This document shows, piece by piece, positions 1 through 10,057 of a DNA stretch of 64,000 nt. Each line of letters begins with the position of its first letter. Position 1 is the first letter of the stretch. The notes under the pieces were generated by a model, which was given only the letters and a program-made list of their open reading frames with translations, did not search any database and was not told the origin of the DNA. The stretch spans positions 118,290 to 182,289 of the forward strand of contig CALGLU010000058.1 in NCBI GenBank assembly GCA_937959275.1. The letters run 5' to 3'. The position numbers and the translations under genes are program-made. This stretch comes from an uncultured Saprospiraceae bacterium. Lineage in GTDB: Bacteria > Bacteroidota > Bacteroidia > Chitinophagales > Saprospiraceae.

Positions 1-1493
1 ACCGACTTTATAGCATTTTTTGACAATGTTTCTATTAACCAATTAGGAATCGTAAGGTTTCTCACTTTAAGATCTTTATTTGACATCACACTAATCCCAG
101 ATCGTCTGATGATGTAGACTTCATCGTTGGCGTCATCCTTAAACAATGAGGTAGCGTCCTTAATACTGGGATACTGAGTACTTTCTACAGTTTGGTCTTT
201 AAAATCATTATAAAAAACAATATCTCCAGGATTTAGATTCAGCATTAGAATGCTGTCATTGACTTGAATCATTTCCTCATTTTCTAATGTGGGATAATCT
301 CTGTAGGTTATAAATTTAGAAGTAAACTGATTCGTTAGTCTGTTGTATACATTTAGTCCGACTTCAGTGCCGATCCAAATTAAACCTTGATGATCTTCGT
401 AAATTGATTTTATAAAATTATTACTTAAGGATCGCTGGTTTGATGGTGAATAATAGTTTTGTTCTATTTGTAAAGATGGTTTGTCATAAGTAATTGAATT
501 GTATTGTGCGCTATCAGGAAGGTTCTCTTTAAGAACATGACTTAGTCCGTGGACTGTACCAATCCATAAATCACCCAATTGATCTTGCAAAACTTCTACA
601 ACAAAATCATTTGTCAAGGTCCCCGGAATCGAATAACTATTTGTAAAATAGTGAAAATGCGGTTTCCAGGCCTGTTGATCAAGTGAAATATTTGCTTCTT
701 CAGGTAATTGCATCAAAACGAGACCATCCATATGTGATGCGATCCAATATCGATTTTGCCGATCATTAAAGACAGACCACATACTATGCTTACTTTCTTC
801 ATCACTAGGCAGTATCACTTTAAATTTGCTATTCCCAACATTACTGAGATCAGGCAACATTAAATGAAGCCCCCCCGCCCATGTTGTAATCCAGATCCAA
901 CCTTTGTTATCTTCTGATACACTTAGAACAGATTTAGTATTGAGTGATTGGTCATCTTCTGGATCAGGAAGAAAACTGATGAAAGAATCCAGTGAATCGA
1001 CGTAGACATTAAGGCCATTCTCTGTACCAATCCAAATCCGTTCTTGGGAATCAAGCATTAAACTGAGTATATCGTTATTACTTATACTCGTCGGATCATT
1101 CTGGTCATTTTTATAGGTCGTCCAAGTATCGCTCACTTGATTATACTTCGTTAGACCACCGAGTTTAGTGCCTATCCAAAGATTTCCTTTGTCATCAGGC
1201 AATAACTTTGTAATTGTATTCGATAGTAATCCAGATGGATATTCCTCATTATGCGCTTTAAATATTTTTACTCTGTCAGGTGAATCATAGCGACAAAGAC
1301 CTTCATTCGTACCAATCCAAACTAAATCTTGCTGATCTCTAACAATCGAATTTATACTATAATTAGGAAAATCACGAGGCATGTCAACACGAGCAAACTG
1401 TTGACCAAAGTCATTCTGTGCATTACTGGAGAAACTTAACAAACAAAGCCCCACGAATACAAAACAATTCCTATGAAAAGATTCTAAATTCAA
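1..1493 (-). CDS. Two-component-regulator-propeller (Reg_prop) sensor protein, N-terminal part; runs off the left edge
   Basis: Not in the ORF track (no stop in window). Minus-strand frame from TTG at 1493 reads open: LESFHRNCFVFVGLCLLSFSSNAQNDFGQQFARVDMPRDFPNYSINSIVRDQQDLVWIGTNEGLCRY..., with repeated 'D..G.LWIGT..GL' propeller motifs. Confidence 0.85.
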   Translation of the reverse strand, partial: MNLESFHRNCFVFVGLCLLSFSSNAQNDFGQQFARVDMPRDFPNYSINSIVRDQQDLVWIGTNEGLCRYDSPDRVKIFKAHNEEYPSGLLSNTITKLLPDDKGNLWIGTKLGGLTKYNQVSDTWTTYKNDQNDPTSISNNDILSLMLDSQERIWIGTENGLNVYVDSLDSFISFLPDPEDDQSLNTKSVLSVSEDNKGWIWITTWAGGLHLMLPDLSNVGNSKFKVILPSDEESKHSMWSVFNDRQNRYWIASHMDGLVLMQLPEEANISLDQQAWKPHFHYFTNSYSIPGTLTNDFVVEVLQDQLGDLWIGTVHGLSHVLKENLPDSAQYNSITYDKPSLQIEQNYYSPSNQRSLSNNFIKSIYEDHQGLIWIGTEVGLNVYNRLTNQFTSKFITYRDYPTLENEEMIQVNDSILMLNLNPGDIVFYNDFKDQTVESTQYPSIKDATSLFKDDANDEVYIIRRSGISVMSNKDLKVRNLTIPNWLIETLSKNAIKS

Positions 1494-1544
1494 AATTACA
1501 CTTAGGACGTTAAAATGGTGATTTTTTATACAATCTCGATACTA

Positions 1545-1580
1545 CAAAATTAGTGCAATGGGTAACAATACATAGACAAA
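1545..1580 (-). promoter_or_regulatory. Putative Bacteroidota promoter (TTTG-N24-TAATTTTG) for the propeller sensor
   Basis: Minus strand TTTG (1580-1577) and TAATTTTG (1552-1545), matching TAnnTTTG, ~52 nt upstream of the TTG start; spacer slightly long. Confidence 0.35.
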
Positions 1581-1820
1581 CTAATAAAATGGTAAAATCT
1601 TTAACAAAAGATAGCAATTATCACTTGATTTTAGCGTATTAAATCAAAAATACATTCCAAAAACACCTCATCAAAAATGCCCTTTATCCTGATCTCTTTT
1701 GATTCTTTTTATCATAAAACAGGCGCCATGAACCTCTAATCAACTATCAAAATTACAACTCTTGTGATTGATTTTCTGTCCCTATTTCAATCCTAATTGA
1801 TATATTATTAACTTGGTATA

Positions 1821-3278
1821 ATGTCTAAACTTATCCCAGGAATATTAGGTCCCGTTTTGTTTACAGTGATCTTATTATTCTTCCATCCCGAAGGCTTATC
1901 CAAGGAGGCGAATGCTGTTCTTGCGTCAACAGTCTGGATTGCTATTTGGTGGATTTTTGAGGTGACAGATATTAGCGTAACAGCCTTGTTACCGATTATA
2001 TTATTTCCACTCACAGGAGCATTAGATCTAAAAACGACGACTGCTAGTTATGGACACAAGTATATATTCTTGTACATGGGTGGCTTCATTTTAGCCTTGA
2101 CTATTGAGAAATGGAACTTACATAAGCGGATAGCTTTAAACATCATTCAAGCATTAGGGGCAGGTATATCCAAAATCATTTTGGGATTTATGTTAGCAAC
2201 AGCCTTTATGTCTATGTGGATTTCAAATACGGCAACAGCTGTGATGATGTTGCCAATCGGATTAGCTATCATCAAACAATTGAAGGACCATCCTGATACA
2301 CCTGAAGATGAAAATGCATTATTTGGGAAAGCTCTCATGCTTGCTATTGCTTATAGTGCATCGATTGGTGGTATGGCTACACTGATCGGTACACCTCCTA
2401 ATCTCGTCTTGGCTGGTGTCGTTCAAGAGATTTATGGTATTGAGATTAGTTTTGCACAATGGTTTAAGTTTGGACTTCCGATTTCAATGCTACTCTTATT
2501 TATTTGCTGGCTCTACCTGACAAAATTTGCATTTAAGTTTAAAATGGACGAATTCCCTGGAGGCAAAGCAGAAATAAAACGACTAATCAAAGAGCTTGGT
2601 GACTGGAGTTATGAAGAGCGGATCGTGCTTATCATTTTCACTTGTACAGCTATGCTCTGGATATCTAGAAATTACTTGCAAAACTTCCTACCACAATTAG
2701 ATGATACGATCATAGCAATGGCCGCGGGGATGCTTATCTTTTTAATGCCGTCTTCAAAATCAGGTGAACCACTCTTGACATGGAAAGAAGCTGTAAAGAT
2801 GCCTTGGGGAATTATGATTCTATTTGGTGGAGGTATGGCTCTGGCGGCAGGATTTCAAGGGAGCGGTTTGGCAAATTGGATTGGTGGGCAGTTTACATTA
2901 CTTAAAGGCTTGCCAGTTATTATTCTAATACTAGCACTCATAGCAGCTGTCAACCTATTGACTGAGATCACTTCTAATTTGGCAACAACAGCGATGCTCT
3001 TACCTATACTTGCGCCGATGGCATTGACCATTGATATTCATCCATATATCTTATTGGTTTCTGCGACTGTTGCTGCTTCGTGCGCCTTTATGCTGCCAGT
3101 AGCGACTCCGCCAAATGCGGTGGTTTTTGGTTCAGGTTATTTGAAAATTCCAGATATGGTCAAAACGGGGATTTGGATGAATATTTTTTCGATTATCATA
3201 TTGACCTTGATCGTATACTTTGTACTGGCCAATTTGTGGGGATTTGATCCTCATTCATTTCCTGAATCTCTCAAATAA
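1821..3278 (+). CDS. SLC13/DASS family anion:sodium symporter
   Basis: 485 aa polytopic; SNTATAVMMLPIG, GTPPNLVLAG, ATPPNAVVFGSGYL signatures typical of DASS transporters. Confidence 0.88.
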   Translation: MSKLIPGILGPVLFTVILLFFHPEGLSKEANAVLASTVWIAIWWIFEVTDISVTALLPIILFPLTGALDLKTTTASYGHKYIFLYMGGFILALTIEKWNLHKRIALNIIQALGAGISKIILGFMLATAFMSMWISNTATAVMMLPIGLAIIKQLKDHPDTPEDENALFGKALMLAIAYSASIGGMATLIGTPPNLVLAGVVQEIYGIEISFAQWFKFGLPISMLLLFICWLYLTKFAFKFKMDEFPGGKAEIKRLIKELGDWSYEERIVLIIFTCTAMLWISRNYLQNFLPQLDDTIIAMAAGMLIFLMPSSKSGEPLLTWKEAVKMPWGIMILFGGGMALAAGFQGSGLANWIGGQFTLLKGLPVIILILALIAAVNLLTEITSNLATTAMLLPILAPMALTIDIHPYILLVSATVAASCAFMLPVATPPNAVVFGSGYLKIPDMVKTGIWMNIFSIIILTLIVYFVLANLWGFDPHSFPESLK

Positions 3279-3314
3279 CATATCAATTAACTTTAAAGCC
3301 TCAGTATTGTCAGC

Positions 3315-5828
3315 TTAACGCAAAGCAGAAACCCGCTCACCAGTCTCAGACATCCAATAGGGTATCCAAGCTAACATCACGCGCTCTACCTTTACATCTG
3401 CTCGTCGAGGCTTAACCTCTTTTTCTGTAATGTCTTTAGAAATATCATCCCATTTCAAAGTAATCTCCTCCATCTTCTCTTTCAAATCAAGTTCCAGCTC
3501 ATCAAAATCTTGATACAGTTCTTCTAAGTCTTCTCGACTTTCTTCTACTTTTTTATTTGCCTTTTGCCTCATGCGCCGTTTTGTTAATGTCGAACTGGCC
3601 GATCTTGATCTGCGTCTGACAAATACAGAAAAGATGGTCTCAGCCATACCCACTATTTCTTCAGTTCGTCTTCCTTTGACTTCTGATTGGGCCTCATCCA
3701 AGTCTTGTTTTTCTTTACGAATGCGATCATTAAGTTTTTCAAATTTATCCTCGTATTTATCTTGAAGTTGATCCACATCTTCATCTCGCTCCTCCCTGAT
3801 GAGTTGCAAAACGCGCATTTTGAAAGCTTCAGCTGATTCTGTTGATTCTTGGGAGATTTCTAATTTCTCATGTTCGAGTATTGTGTGGCTTTGTGAATTG
3901 TATAGCCAATCAGCAAATTCCTTCTCAATCTTACTCAATTCCTTTTGAGAATTGGCGGATTCGGGAATCGGTAAATAGCGTACCTGTACATTATCAGGAT
4001 GATCGGGTTCGTCCAACAATGAATTCTCCCAACCACCAATTGGCAAAGCCCCGTCCCAGTCAGTCCTACCAAATTCATCTGGAGAATCTGCTAACAAAGA
4101 TTTAGAGACGACCTCATCTACTCCTCTTTTTTGGTCGTAAAACCTCACTTTACTGACGGCGATAATATTGGGTTCGTAGGCTAGATTGATAACTGATGTC
4201 ACATTTAGCTCGCGCGATGCCTCACTAGAAGATTTCCAAACAGCAAAATACTTTTGAGTTATTGAGGGACCCAGCGAAGGTCTGACGGACTCTGTCGCCA
4301 TGGCTTGTGTCTTTGGTTTGGCGGATTCTCGATGCGAAAGGTGTTGAGATGTTGACACAATATTCGCTTTTTTGTCCTTCATTAATTGTTTTACCTGTGG
4401 CCGTGTTAATGGTCCACGCAGGTATGACATAGCCCATCTGGTGTGGTATACGATTGGACTGTCTTCATGAACATTGTGCATCAAAAATACGCGTGATCCA
4501 AGAGAGGGAATTATTTTATCAAAATCCATTGCTTTCCCACCTGCCTCTGCGATTGCCCCTTCTAGGCCATCCAATACGCGTGCTTTGTCCCGTTCAGTCT
4601 GCATTTTACCGATAAACCATGTACCGGCGTTGGCTAAGCCTTTGTAATCAATATCAACAGGGTTTTGGGTAACCAGCACTGCACCGACCCCATAGGCTCT
4701 TCCTTGTTTTAGGATTGTTAGCAAAGGCTTTTTGGATGGTGGATTGGCAGTTGGTGGAAAGTAACCAAAGATCTCATCAAAGTAAATCAAACTCCTTAAA
4801 CTAGTCGTACCAGATTGCTTACGCATCCATGTGATGAGGGTATTGAGTAAGAGTGTTACAAAGAACATTCTCTCTGATTCGGACAAATGAGCGATATAAA
4901 TAATGCTGTGTCTAGGTTTGCCATCTGATGAGAAATAGAGCTTATCAATATCCATATCTTCTCCTTGCAACCAATATTGAAATTGTGGCGAGGCGATTAG
5001 ACTATTAAAGTCCATTGCAAGATTGAATCTATCTTTTTCTGGAAAAAAAGTATCCATATCGAAGACTCCCAATTTCTGCATCGGTGGTTTTTGGATCCCT
5101 AATATCAATTTGGCTAGATCAAGGTCCTCGTTGTTTCTCCAATAATGTTCGAATAAATTGGATAATAAGATCCCATCTCTACTTCTTACCGGGTCTTCTT
5201 TGCTCCCAATCATACCTAGCAATGCAGCAACAGTTCCTTGAATCCGCTCACGCAACATTTCAGAATCTGAGTCAAAGTCAATACCGGGTGCCGCAAATGA
5301 CCCCATGATGTTGATAGGCATACCTGAATCTGATCCAGGCGTAAAAATTGTATAATCTACAGACTCTTTTAGCAACTTTACTCGATCGCGATTTTGACCC
5401 CAATCTGCTAATCCATTTGTCCAGAGTTCTGACATAGATTGAGCATATTCATCGACAGTTTTACCTTTGCGACTAGCGTCGTCTGGGTTGATCCAGGGTT
5501 TAAATTCATCTGCTGACAACCCCTCAAACTGTAACATCAAGTTGGTCATATCACCTTTAGGATCAATGATGATTGCTGGCACCTGATCAATTGCTGCCTC
5601 TTCTAGCAGGCCAATACACAAACCAGTTTTCCCACTACCCGTCATCCCTACGCACACGGCATGTGTTGTTAAATCACGAGAATCATAATTGACTGCTTCA
5701 GCTGTAATGGCACGATTGTCTAAGTCATATCGAGCGCCTAAATAGAATGAACCCAGCTTTTCTGGTGGTAGAGTGATCATATTATGTATTTCTTGAATTT
5801 GTTTCGCAAAATATGAAAATGGATGCAA
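3315..5828 (-). CDS. HerA/DUF853-like P-loop ATPase with C-terminal coiled coil
   Basis: 837 aa; Walker A GMTGSGKTGL, IIDPKGDMTNL, YFDEIFGYFPP, VTQNP. True start is probably the internal Met of MITLPPEKLGSFYLG. Confidence 0.8.
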   Translation of the reverse strand: MHPFSYFAKQIQEIHNMITLPPEKLGSFYLGARYDLDNRAITAEAVNYDSRDLTTHAVCVGMTGSGKTGLCIGLLEEAAIDQVPAIIIDPKGDMTNLMLQFEGLSADEFKPWINPDDASRKGKTVDEYAQSMSELWTNGLADWGQNRDRVKLLKESVDYTIFTPGSDSGMPINIMGSFAAPGIDFDSDSEMLRERIQGTVAALLGMIGSKEDPVRSRDGILLSNLFEHYWRNNEDLDLAKLILGIQKPPMQKLGVFDMDTFFPEKDRFNLAMDFNSLIASPQFQYWLQGEDMDIDKLYFSSDGKPRHSIIYIAHLSESERMFFVTLLLNTLITWMRKQSGTTSLRSLIYFDEIFGYFPPTANPPSKKPLLTILKQGRAYGVGAVLVTQNPVDIDYKGLANAGTWFIGKMQTERDKARVLDGLEGAIAEAGGKAMDFDKIIPSLGSRVFLMHNVHEDSPIVYHTRWAMSYLRGPLTRPQVKQLMKDKKANIVSTSQHLSHRESAKPKTQAMATESVRPSLGPSITQKYFAVWKSSSEASRELNVTSVINLAYEPNIIAVSKVRFYDQKRGVDEVVSKSLLADSPDEFGRTDWDGALPIGGWENSLLDEPDHPDNVQVRYLPIPESANSQKELSKIEKEFADWLYNSQSHTILEHEKLEISQESTESAEAFKMRVLQLIREERDEDVDQLQDKYEDKFEKLNDRIRKEKQDLDEAQSEVKGRRTEEIVGMAETIFSVFVRRRSRSASSTLTKRRMRQKANKKVEESREDLEELYQDFDELELDLKEKMEEITLKWDDISKDITEKEVKPRRADVKVERVMLAWIPYWMSETGERVSALR

Positions 5829-5949
5829 ATCCTATGATTAGAGCCTAATTAAGCTGCATTTATGAGATGTCATCCATTTGTAGGGGGCTGTAGGTTTATT
5901 TGTAGAATTAGAAAAATGTGGGCTAATTGAAAAAAGACAGTCTTAAGAG

Positions 5950-6020
5950 TATACAGTTTAAGGGTGCTATTAAAGCAAATAAAAACGGTCATCGGAAAAG
6001 TTCAATGACCTCTTTTTTAA
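5950..6020 (+). terminator. Terminator-like RNA unit 1 of a tandem set
   Basis: tatacagtttaagggtgctattaaagcaaata, then GGTCAT-N12-ATGACC, then TCTTTTTT. Confidence 0.6.
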
Positions 6021-6082
6021 CCTTGAAAAGAATAAACATTGACATCATTCTGATGGAGGATATTTACTCTCTCAGATCAAAA

Positions 6083-6152
6083 TATACAGTTTAAGGGTGC
6101 TATTAAAGCAAATAAGAAAGGCCACCGAAAAAGTTCAGTGGCCCTCTTTTTA
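6083..6152 (+). terminator. Terminator-like RNA unit 2 of a tandem set
   Basis: Same leader as unit 1, stem GGCCAC-N12-GTGGCC (compensatory changes), then CTCTTTTT. Confidence 0.6.
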
Positions 6153-6205
6153 TCTTGGACTAAAAATAAATACTAAGGGTGTTTTATAGATTTATAAAAC
6201 AGAAA

Positions 6206-6235
6206 AACTTGCTGACGGTGTCAGCAAGTTTTTTT
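6206..6235. terminator. Bidirectional Rho-independent terminator
   Basis: AACTTGCTGAC-ggt-GTCAGCAAGTT with A tract before and T8 after; immediately downstream of the minus-strand DUF4197 gene stop. Confidence 0.85.
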
Positions 6236-6237
6236 TA

Positions 6238-6942
6238 TTAGTTACCATCTTGTTTGGCAAAAACCTTCTGCAATAAGGATGTAGTACGTTGGGAAACATC
6301 TGATCTGATTCCTTCTTCCTTTTTCTCTACTAATGAAAACAGACCTTCCATCGCTTTGCCTGTCACATGATCTCCAAGATCAGGATTCACTTTGGTGATG
6401 AATGGGATCTTATTATATGCATTCACCGCATCAGCCCAATATTCCAAGGCATTAAACTTATTCAATGAATTGGTAATAACAGGACTAAACTCACTATACA
6501 AAGCTTGATTCGTATTTCTGTTTAAATATGTCGTAGCAGCATTTTTCTCACCCATCAAGATGTTCATTGCATCAGAAAAGCTCATTTTCTTTATCGCATC
6601 TAAGAAAATGGGACCAGCACTTTTCGCAGCGTCTTCTGCTGCTCGATTGATTTTTTCTAGAATCACATCTTCTACCTGACTGAATCCAGGGACAACTTTT
6701 AGTTTGTCAGTTACTTTCCGTGCTTCTTCAGGTAATAGAATTCTATACAACGATTTGTTATATCCATCTTCAGCAGATAAAAACCCTACAGCATCTTCAA
6801 CCCCAAAATTGAGTGCTTCCTTTAATCCTCTGGCTGTTTCTTCACCAGTTAATTGAGACGTCGTGTCCAATATTTTCTGTAAGTCAGCAGGATCGCAGGA
6901 TAACATAAATACGGGCATGAGTAAAAACAATATCTTTTTCAT
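6238..6942 (-). CDS. DUF4197 domain lipoprotein
   Basis: LSCD lipobox; GLKEALNFGVEDAV, LLPEEARKV, NRAAEDAAKSAGPIFLDAIKKMSFSDAMNIL. Confidence 0.85.
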   Translation of the reverse strand: MKKILFLLMPVFMLSCDPADLQKILDTTSQLTGEETARGLKEALNFGVEDAVGFLSAEDGYNKSLYRILLPEEARKVTDKLKVVPGFSQVEDVILEKINRAAEDAAKSAGPIFLDAIKKMSFSDAMNILMGEKNAATTYLNRNTNQALYSEFSPVITNSLNKFNALEYWADAVNAYNKIPFITKVNPDLGDHVTGKAMEGLFSLVEKKEEGIRSDVSQRTTSLLQKVFAKQDGN

Positions 6943-7010
6943 TTCAATAATTATTTGTTAGTTATAAGACGGTCAATAGTGGGTAATGTATTGCTAAGGA
7001 ATGGTTAAAA

Positions 7011-7358
7011 CTACATTTGGATAGTCACAACCGCTTTCTTGACATCACCATCAATCGGAGGGTTCAATTTCTCAATACGAACGTTGACATTTAGGATAGA
7101 GGGAAATCTTGTCTTGACATCATTTGCAATCTGGACTCCAAGCGTTTCGATTAGCTTGTACTTTTCGAGCATATGTTTCTGACAAATCTCGTATATACCT
7201 TCATAATTTATCGTATCTGAAATATCATCTTCAAAACTTGAATAGTCTTCAATGCCGACGGATACGTCCAAGTTATAGTGATTGCCTTGTTGTCTTTCCA
7301 CATCATAAAACCCATGATAAGCGTAAAATGACATCCCTTCTAGTGCTATAACGGTCAT
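7011..7358 (-). CDS. folB: Dihydroneopterin aldolase
   Basis: 115 aa; EGMSFYAYHGFYDVERQQGNHYNLDV..., KLNPPIDGDVKKAVVTI. Confidence 0.85.
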   Translation of the reverse strand: MTVIALEGMSFYAYHGFYDVERQQGNHYNLDVSVGIEDYSSFEDDISDTINYEGIYEICQKHMLEKYKLIETLGVQIANDVKTRFPSILNVNVRIEKLNPPIDGDVKKAVVTIQM

Positions 7359-7507
7359 AGGACTGGATATTTTGAGTGTAATATTAATTTAATATTTCTA
7401 CTCTCAGCGGATTCTGATCATGATAATTTGCGGTTAATAATTCCTTAAATCTGTGAGGTCAGCAACAAAATGCATACCTTAATCATTAGAATAGAGTCGA
7501 TTATTCA

Positions 7508-8797
7508 TTGATGAGGATTACTACATTCATATGTCTTCTTTTTTCCTGTGCATTTATTAATGCGCAAGACACCATCTATCTCGATAATCCATCGTTTGAA
7601 GATAGACCTCGTCGAGGAGGTAACGGCTTCATGATGAACATCGACGGCTGGTTTGATTGTGGGAAAATACAATTTAAAGGCGAATCTCCACCAGACATAC
7701 ATCCGACTAGAGACGGCGCTTGGGAAGTCCAAAAATACGCCATGGATGGCGACACCTATTTAGGCATGGTTGTTCGTGATAATGACAGCTGGGAGGCCTT
7801 ATCACAAAAACTAAGTAGTCCACTCATAGCAGGTACTTGCTACTCTTTCTCCATTTTACTGTCTAGATCTCAACGCTATGTGAGTCATTCACAAATGACA
7901 AAGCAAGAAGCCAATTACGATCGGCCAACGGTTCTAAGGATTTGGGGTGCTAACAAGTTTTGTGGAAGAACGAGGTTATTGGCTCAGTCAGAAACTGTAA
8001 ATAATGATCAATGGCGTCAGTTCAACTTTAAGTTTGAGCCAAAAGACAATTTCTCTTATGTGGTGATCGAAGCGTATTATAAAACGCCTGTATTAATCCC
8101 ATATAATGGACACATCTTAGTTGATGGAGCTTCTGATATTGTACCGATTCCATGTGATACTGAAATAGAGCATGAGCCTATACTTGTACAACAATCTCTT
8201 GACTTATTAGCAGATGCTGACCAACCGACTAGCCAACTTACTGAAAAACCAAGCAAAGCAGATTATAAGTCTCCGAAACCTAATATCGGTGTAGCAGAAA
8301 ACCAGCCTAGGACTAATAAACCCAAAGAACCAGTAAAAGAGCTGAAAGAAGTTTCGACAAAACCTCAAGAACAGACAGTTCAAGCAACACCCGATGTAGA
8401 AAAAACCATTGCAGGTGTCACAAGACAAAAGATGGAAAAGGGTCAAACCTTTTTAATTGAAAAATTATATTTTGAAGCAAATGCTTCTGATATTAATAAG
8501 AACTCATATCCTGTTTTAAATGAAATCTTTTATTTCCTAGAAGACAATGATGACATTGTTGTTGAAGTTCAAGGACACACCAATGGTGTTCGAGGCATCA
8601 CTCATTCATTTTGCGACGAACTCTCTACAAATCGTGCAAGAGCAATAGCCAAGTACTTTGCTGAAAAAGGTATCGATCCTGATCGACTTAAATACAAAGG
8701 GTACGGCAAGCGAAAACCAATTGCTACAAATCGAACACCTGAAGGCAGAAAACGTAATCAGCGCGTAGAAATTAAGATCTTAAGTATCAAAAATTAA
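7508..8797 (+). CDS. OmpA-family protein with N-terminal jelly-roll (CBM-like) domain
   Basis: Signal peptide; DTIYLDNPSFED...GWFDCG region; C-terminal OmpA VEVQGHTNG...NRARAIAKYFAEKGIDPDRLKYKGYGKRKPIATN. Confidence 0.8.
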   Translation: MMRITTFICLLFSCAFINAQDTIYLDNPSFEDRPRRGGNGFMMNIDGWFDCGKIQFKGESPPDIHPTRDGAWEVQKYAMDGDTYLGMVVRDNDSWEALSQKLSSPLIAGTCYSFSILLSRSQRYVSHSQMTKQEANYDRPTVLRIWGANKFCGRTRLLAQSETVNNDQWRQFNFKFEPKDNFSYVVIEAYYKTPVLIPYNGHILVDGASDIVPIPCDTEIEHEPILVQQSLDLLADADQPTSQLTEKPSKADYKSPKPNIGVAENQPRTNKPKEPVKELKEVSTKPQEQTVQATPDVEKTIAGVTRQKMEKGQTFLIEKLYFEANASDINKNSYPVLNEIFYFLEDNDDIVVEVQGHTNGVRGITHSFCDELSTNRARAIAKYFAEKGIDPDRLKYKGYGKRKPIATNRTPEGRKRNQRVEIKILSIKN

Positions 8798-10056
8798 TTT
8801 TGATAGTCAAGCGTAAACCCAAGAGTCTCTAAGTCTTTCCAATAATTACTGTACGATTTTGTAACAACCTTCGGTTTAAGAATCCGCATGGGAACAATCG
8901 CTGCAATTGGCGCAAAAGCCATTGCCATTCTATGATCCTTATAAGTTTCAATTTCAACAGGATTCTCTGCAGACACAGTTCCATTTATCGCATAATACTC
9001 AACATCAGATTTTGGACTAAACTTAGCCGGCAGCAAAGAGACGAATACTTGTAATTTTTCTAATTCTTGCCTTAGTGCTGTGATGCGATCAGTCTCCTTG
9101 ATCTTTAATGTATCTAAGCCTGTAAACACACTATAAATACCAAGCCCTGCTGCCATAACCGCAACAGATTGAGCTAGATCGGGGGCCTGAAGAAAATCGT
9201 ATTCAAAAATGTCTTTTTTGAGAGATGCATCCTTCGTCAAGACCAACTGATCATTCTTAAATGTCGATCTCACACCAAAAGACTCAGCAATCTTGACAAT
9301 GGCAGAATCGCCTTGCAAGCTGTCTTCAAACAATCCCTCTAAGGTAATGCTTGCTTCTTCTGAGAATGCTGCGATGATGTAATGGTAAGAAGCGGCTGAC
9401 CAATCAGATTCCACAGTAAAATCCTGAGCTACATAGTCTTGATGAGGTACATCTATAGTTGTCTCATTTATCCAAGAATGCTTGACACCAAATCGCTCCA
9501 TGATGCGCAAGGTCATATCTAAATAGGGTCGTGAGACAAGTTTATCTGTTATTTGCAATTGCAAGCCATCAGGCAAGACCGGTGCAATCATTAATAAGGA
9601 TGATAAATATTGGCTACTGACTGACCCAGATATAGAAATATTTTTGTTGTAATTGGACTTGTCCAAGGAGCCGATCCGTAATGGCGGGTAGCCTTCATTT
9701 TCCATGTAGTCAATCTGCGCGCCCAAGGATCTCAAGGCATCAACCAAAGGGCCAATCGGTCTTCCTTTCATGCGCTCACTGCCTGTCAATATTTGTTCTC
9801 CATCCTGAATTGACAAGTACCCTGTCATAAATCGATAGCAAGTTCCAGCATGCCCAGTATCATAGGTATCACCTGACTGACTTAAGAGAGTCGCCAAATT
9901 TTTAGAATCATCACTTATAGATAAATTGTCAATCGCGAAGTCCTTTCCAGTCAAGGCTCTAATGATTTGGACTCGATTACTAATACTTTTAGAACCCTCT
10001 AATTTGATTATTCCGTTCGTAATTTTACTTGGCTTTTGCACTAACACTGATTCCAT
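8794..10056 (-). CDS. aroA: 3-phosphoshikimate 1-carboxyvinyltransferase
   Basis: EGSKSISNR, TGHAGTCYRF, SGSVSSQYLSSLL, KETDRI, YKDHRMAMAFA. Confidence 0.9.
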   Translation of the reverse strand: MESVLVQKPSKITNGIIKLEGSKSISNRVQIIRALTGKDFAIDNLSISDDSKNLATLLSQSGDTYDTGHAGTCYRFMTGYLSIQDGEQILTGSERMKGRPIGPLVDALRSLGAQIDYMENEGYPPLRIGSLDKSNYNKNISISGSVSSQYLSSLLMIAPVLPDGLQLQITDKLVSRPYLDMTLRIMERFGVKHSWINETTIDVPHQDYVAQDFTVESDWSAASYHYIIAAFSEEASITLEGLFEDSLQGDSAIVKIAESFGVRSTFKNDQLVLTKDASLKKDIFEYDFLQAPDLAQSVAVMAAGLGIYSVFTGLDTLKIKETDRITALRQELEKLQVFVSLLPAKFSPKSDVEYYAINGTVSAENPVEIETYKDHRMAMAFAPIAAIVPMRILKPKVVTKSYSNYWKDLETLGFTLDYQN

Positions 10057-10057
10057 C

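Noticed and set aside
3571-4105. Plus-strand ORFs 3571-3765 and 3842-4105
   Set aside because: Antisense within the well-supported HerA/DUF853 ATPase gene; no recognisable protein features.
3315-5828. HerA-like ATPase as part of a phage-defence system
   Set aside because: No nuclease, SIR2 or other defence partner adjacent; DUF853-type ATPases are common stand-alone genes.
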